Source: JBIKVP01 sp044356745
GTDB lineage: Bacteria > Pseudomonadota > Alphaproteobacteria > Rhizobiales > Beijerinckiaceae
Direction: 5' to 3'
NCBI GenBank assembly: GCA_044356745.1
Contig: JBIKVP010000026.1
Location: 1 to 23,899 of the forward strand
DNA length: 23,899 nt
Below, piece by piece: positions 23,155 to 23,899 of the stretch (the first letter of the stretch is position 1; the number at the start of each line of letters is the position of its first letter). The notes beneath the pieces are model-generated. The model was not told where the DNA came from, ran no database searches, and saw nothing but the letters and a program-made list of their open reading frames with translations. The position numbers were made by a program, and so were the translations under genes.

Positions 23155-23502
23155 AATTCAGAAGCATCTTTCAAGGCGGTAAAGTGTTTTCGCATAATAT
23201 TGTCACGTTATTACACCTGATTACGGCAAAACTCTATATCTTGATGCAATTTTTATAAAATGAATATTACTTCACAGGGTGACTATAATTGACAGTTGAG
23301 CATGAAACAAAACATGCCAATATCAAGATAAATTTGTCCCTCAAAATCGGTGATTACTAGAAAATAAGAGTACGTAAAAATTAATTATATTTGATTTTTT
23401 AAAGACGTATATTCAGTAATAGCTCCATTCCATTTAAATGGGTATTAATCTGTCAATGATGTAATTTTCAATCATTAAATTAAAAATTGCATTGGCTTTA
23501 AT
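23155..23502. other. AT-rich divergent intergenic region upstream of the efflux operon and TadG-like gene
   Basis: About 350 bases with no gene. It contains a TATAAT hexamer (23284-23289), a TTGACA hexamer (23289-23294) and the inverted repeat GCATG-N8-CATGC (23300-23317), which could be an operator for either divergent gene. The hexamers are not spaced as one promoter, and I could not place a confident promoter for either side. Composition is clearly more AT-rich than the flanking efflux genes. Confidence 0.4.
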
Positions 23503-23832
23503 ATGATTATTAAACAACAATTAAAGTTGCTGAGAAAATTCTTAAATTCTCAAAATGCTTCAATTGCATTTATATCTGCATTGTCGTTTGTTCCAATTAT
23601 GCTTTTTGTCGGCTCAGCTGTAGATTATAGTAGAGTGTCAGATGTAAAAGCTAAAATGCAGGTCGTGAGTGACGGTGCAGCATTAGCAGCCGCAAATGCA
23701 AATAGCAGAGAAGAGGCTCAGGCAGAGGTCAACCGAATTACACAAGCTCATGCTTCTGATCTTAAAAATACAAATATATACCCCTCACATTTGAAGAGTT
23801 GGTGTCTGAAGTATTTTGAAGTTATCGGATAG
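23503..23832 (+). CDS. TadG-like pilus-assembly protein, N-terminal part only
   Basis: 109 codons. The first 75 residues match the N-terminal region of Tad-pilus TadE/TadG proteins: a basic start, the helix A-S-I-A-F-I-S-A-L-S-F-V-P-I-M-L-F-V-G-S, then A-V-D-Y-S-R, K-A-K-M-Q-V-V-S-D-G-A-A-L-A-A-A. Such proteins sit in the inner membrane and take part in Flp pilus assembly. TadG proteins usually have 400 or more residues. Here the frame ends in unrelated sequence (Y-P-S-H-L-K-S-W-C-L-K-Y-F-E-V-I-G), so the gene is probably truncated by a frameshift or insertion near 23780. The last 67 bases of the window show no clear continuation. The ATG at 23503 has only a weak ribosome-binding site. Confidence 0.7.
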   Translation: MIIKQQLKLLRKFLNSQNASIAFISALSFVPIMLFVGSAVDYSRVSDVKAKMQVVSDGAALAAANANSREEAQAEVNRITQAHASDLKNTNIYPSHLKSWCLKYFEVIG

Positions 23833-23899
23833 GCGGTCAACCCATAATCGTGCTTTTTGCGGAAAAGTGGTATTCAGGAAGCCAAGGATGGCCTTCACG

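Noticed and set aside
23284..23294. Promoter made of TATAAT and TTGACA
   Set aside because: The two hexamers share a base and are in the wrong order and spacing for one sigma-70 promoter, and neither has a good partner at 16-18 bases.
1..23899. CRISPR array or long tandem repeats
   Set aside because: No regularly spaced identical repeats were seen; the only clear repeat is the two-copy 32-bp tRNA leader unit.

Overview
The window looks like the chromosome of an alphaproteobacterium, probably near Hyphomicrobiales (Rhizobiales), with moderate GC. The basis is the dgt-argS-SPOR gene order, the closeness of ArgS, Dgt and OpgG/OpgH to rhizobial forms as I remember them, a CC0125/CC1285-type lipoprotein, and a left-end gene set typical of alphaproteobacterial tRNA-linked islands. 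No species call is possible from sequence alone.

Region 1 (1-4200) is accessory. It carries the C-terminal part of a gene that may be frameshifted, an AlpA/excisionase-like HTH protein, and a tightly coupled run of small genes (855-1927) ending in a winged-helix, replication-initiator-like protein whose C-terminal tail seems to have decayed. A lipoprotein and, on the opposite strand, a secreted protein with three cysteine-paired repeats follow. The segment ends at the 3' end of tRNA-Ser(GGA), a classic island attachment position. No integrase is visible, so the island probably continues left of position 1.

Region 2 (4202-4447) holds tRNA-Ser(GGA) and, directly upstream on the same strand, a tandem copy of its leader hairpin and 5' end. 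In the second copy the tRNA body is replaced by a 94-nt sequence that folds by hand into a closed, three-hairpin, tRNA-like structure. I consider this the most unusual object in the window.

Region 3 (4584-9352) has a TauE/SafE-type transporter (minus) and the opgG-opgH pair (plus), which makes periplasmic glucans and has overlapping reading frames.

Region 4 (17233 down to 9355, minus) is a compact run: HerA-like DUF853 ATPase, rhodanese, dGTPase, arginyl-tRNA synthetase, SPOR-domain envelope protein, chorismate mutase. ArgS carries an in-frame insertion of about 61 residues.

Region 5 (17376-23899) has a DUF2267-like protein with an SDR oxidoreductase (plus), a small HNH nuclease (minus), and a two-gene RND efflux operon (minus). 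An AT-rich intergenic region follows, then a TadG-like pilus-assembly gene whose frame closes after 109 codons, close to the window edge.

Coordinates were read by hand. Family assignments come from motif recognition, with no database search or folding program.
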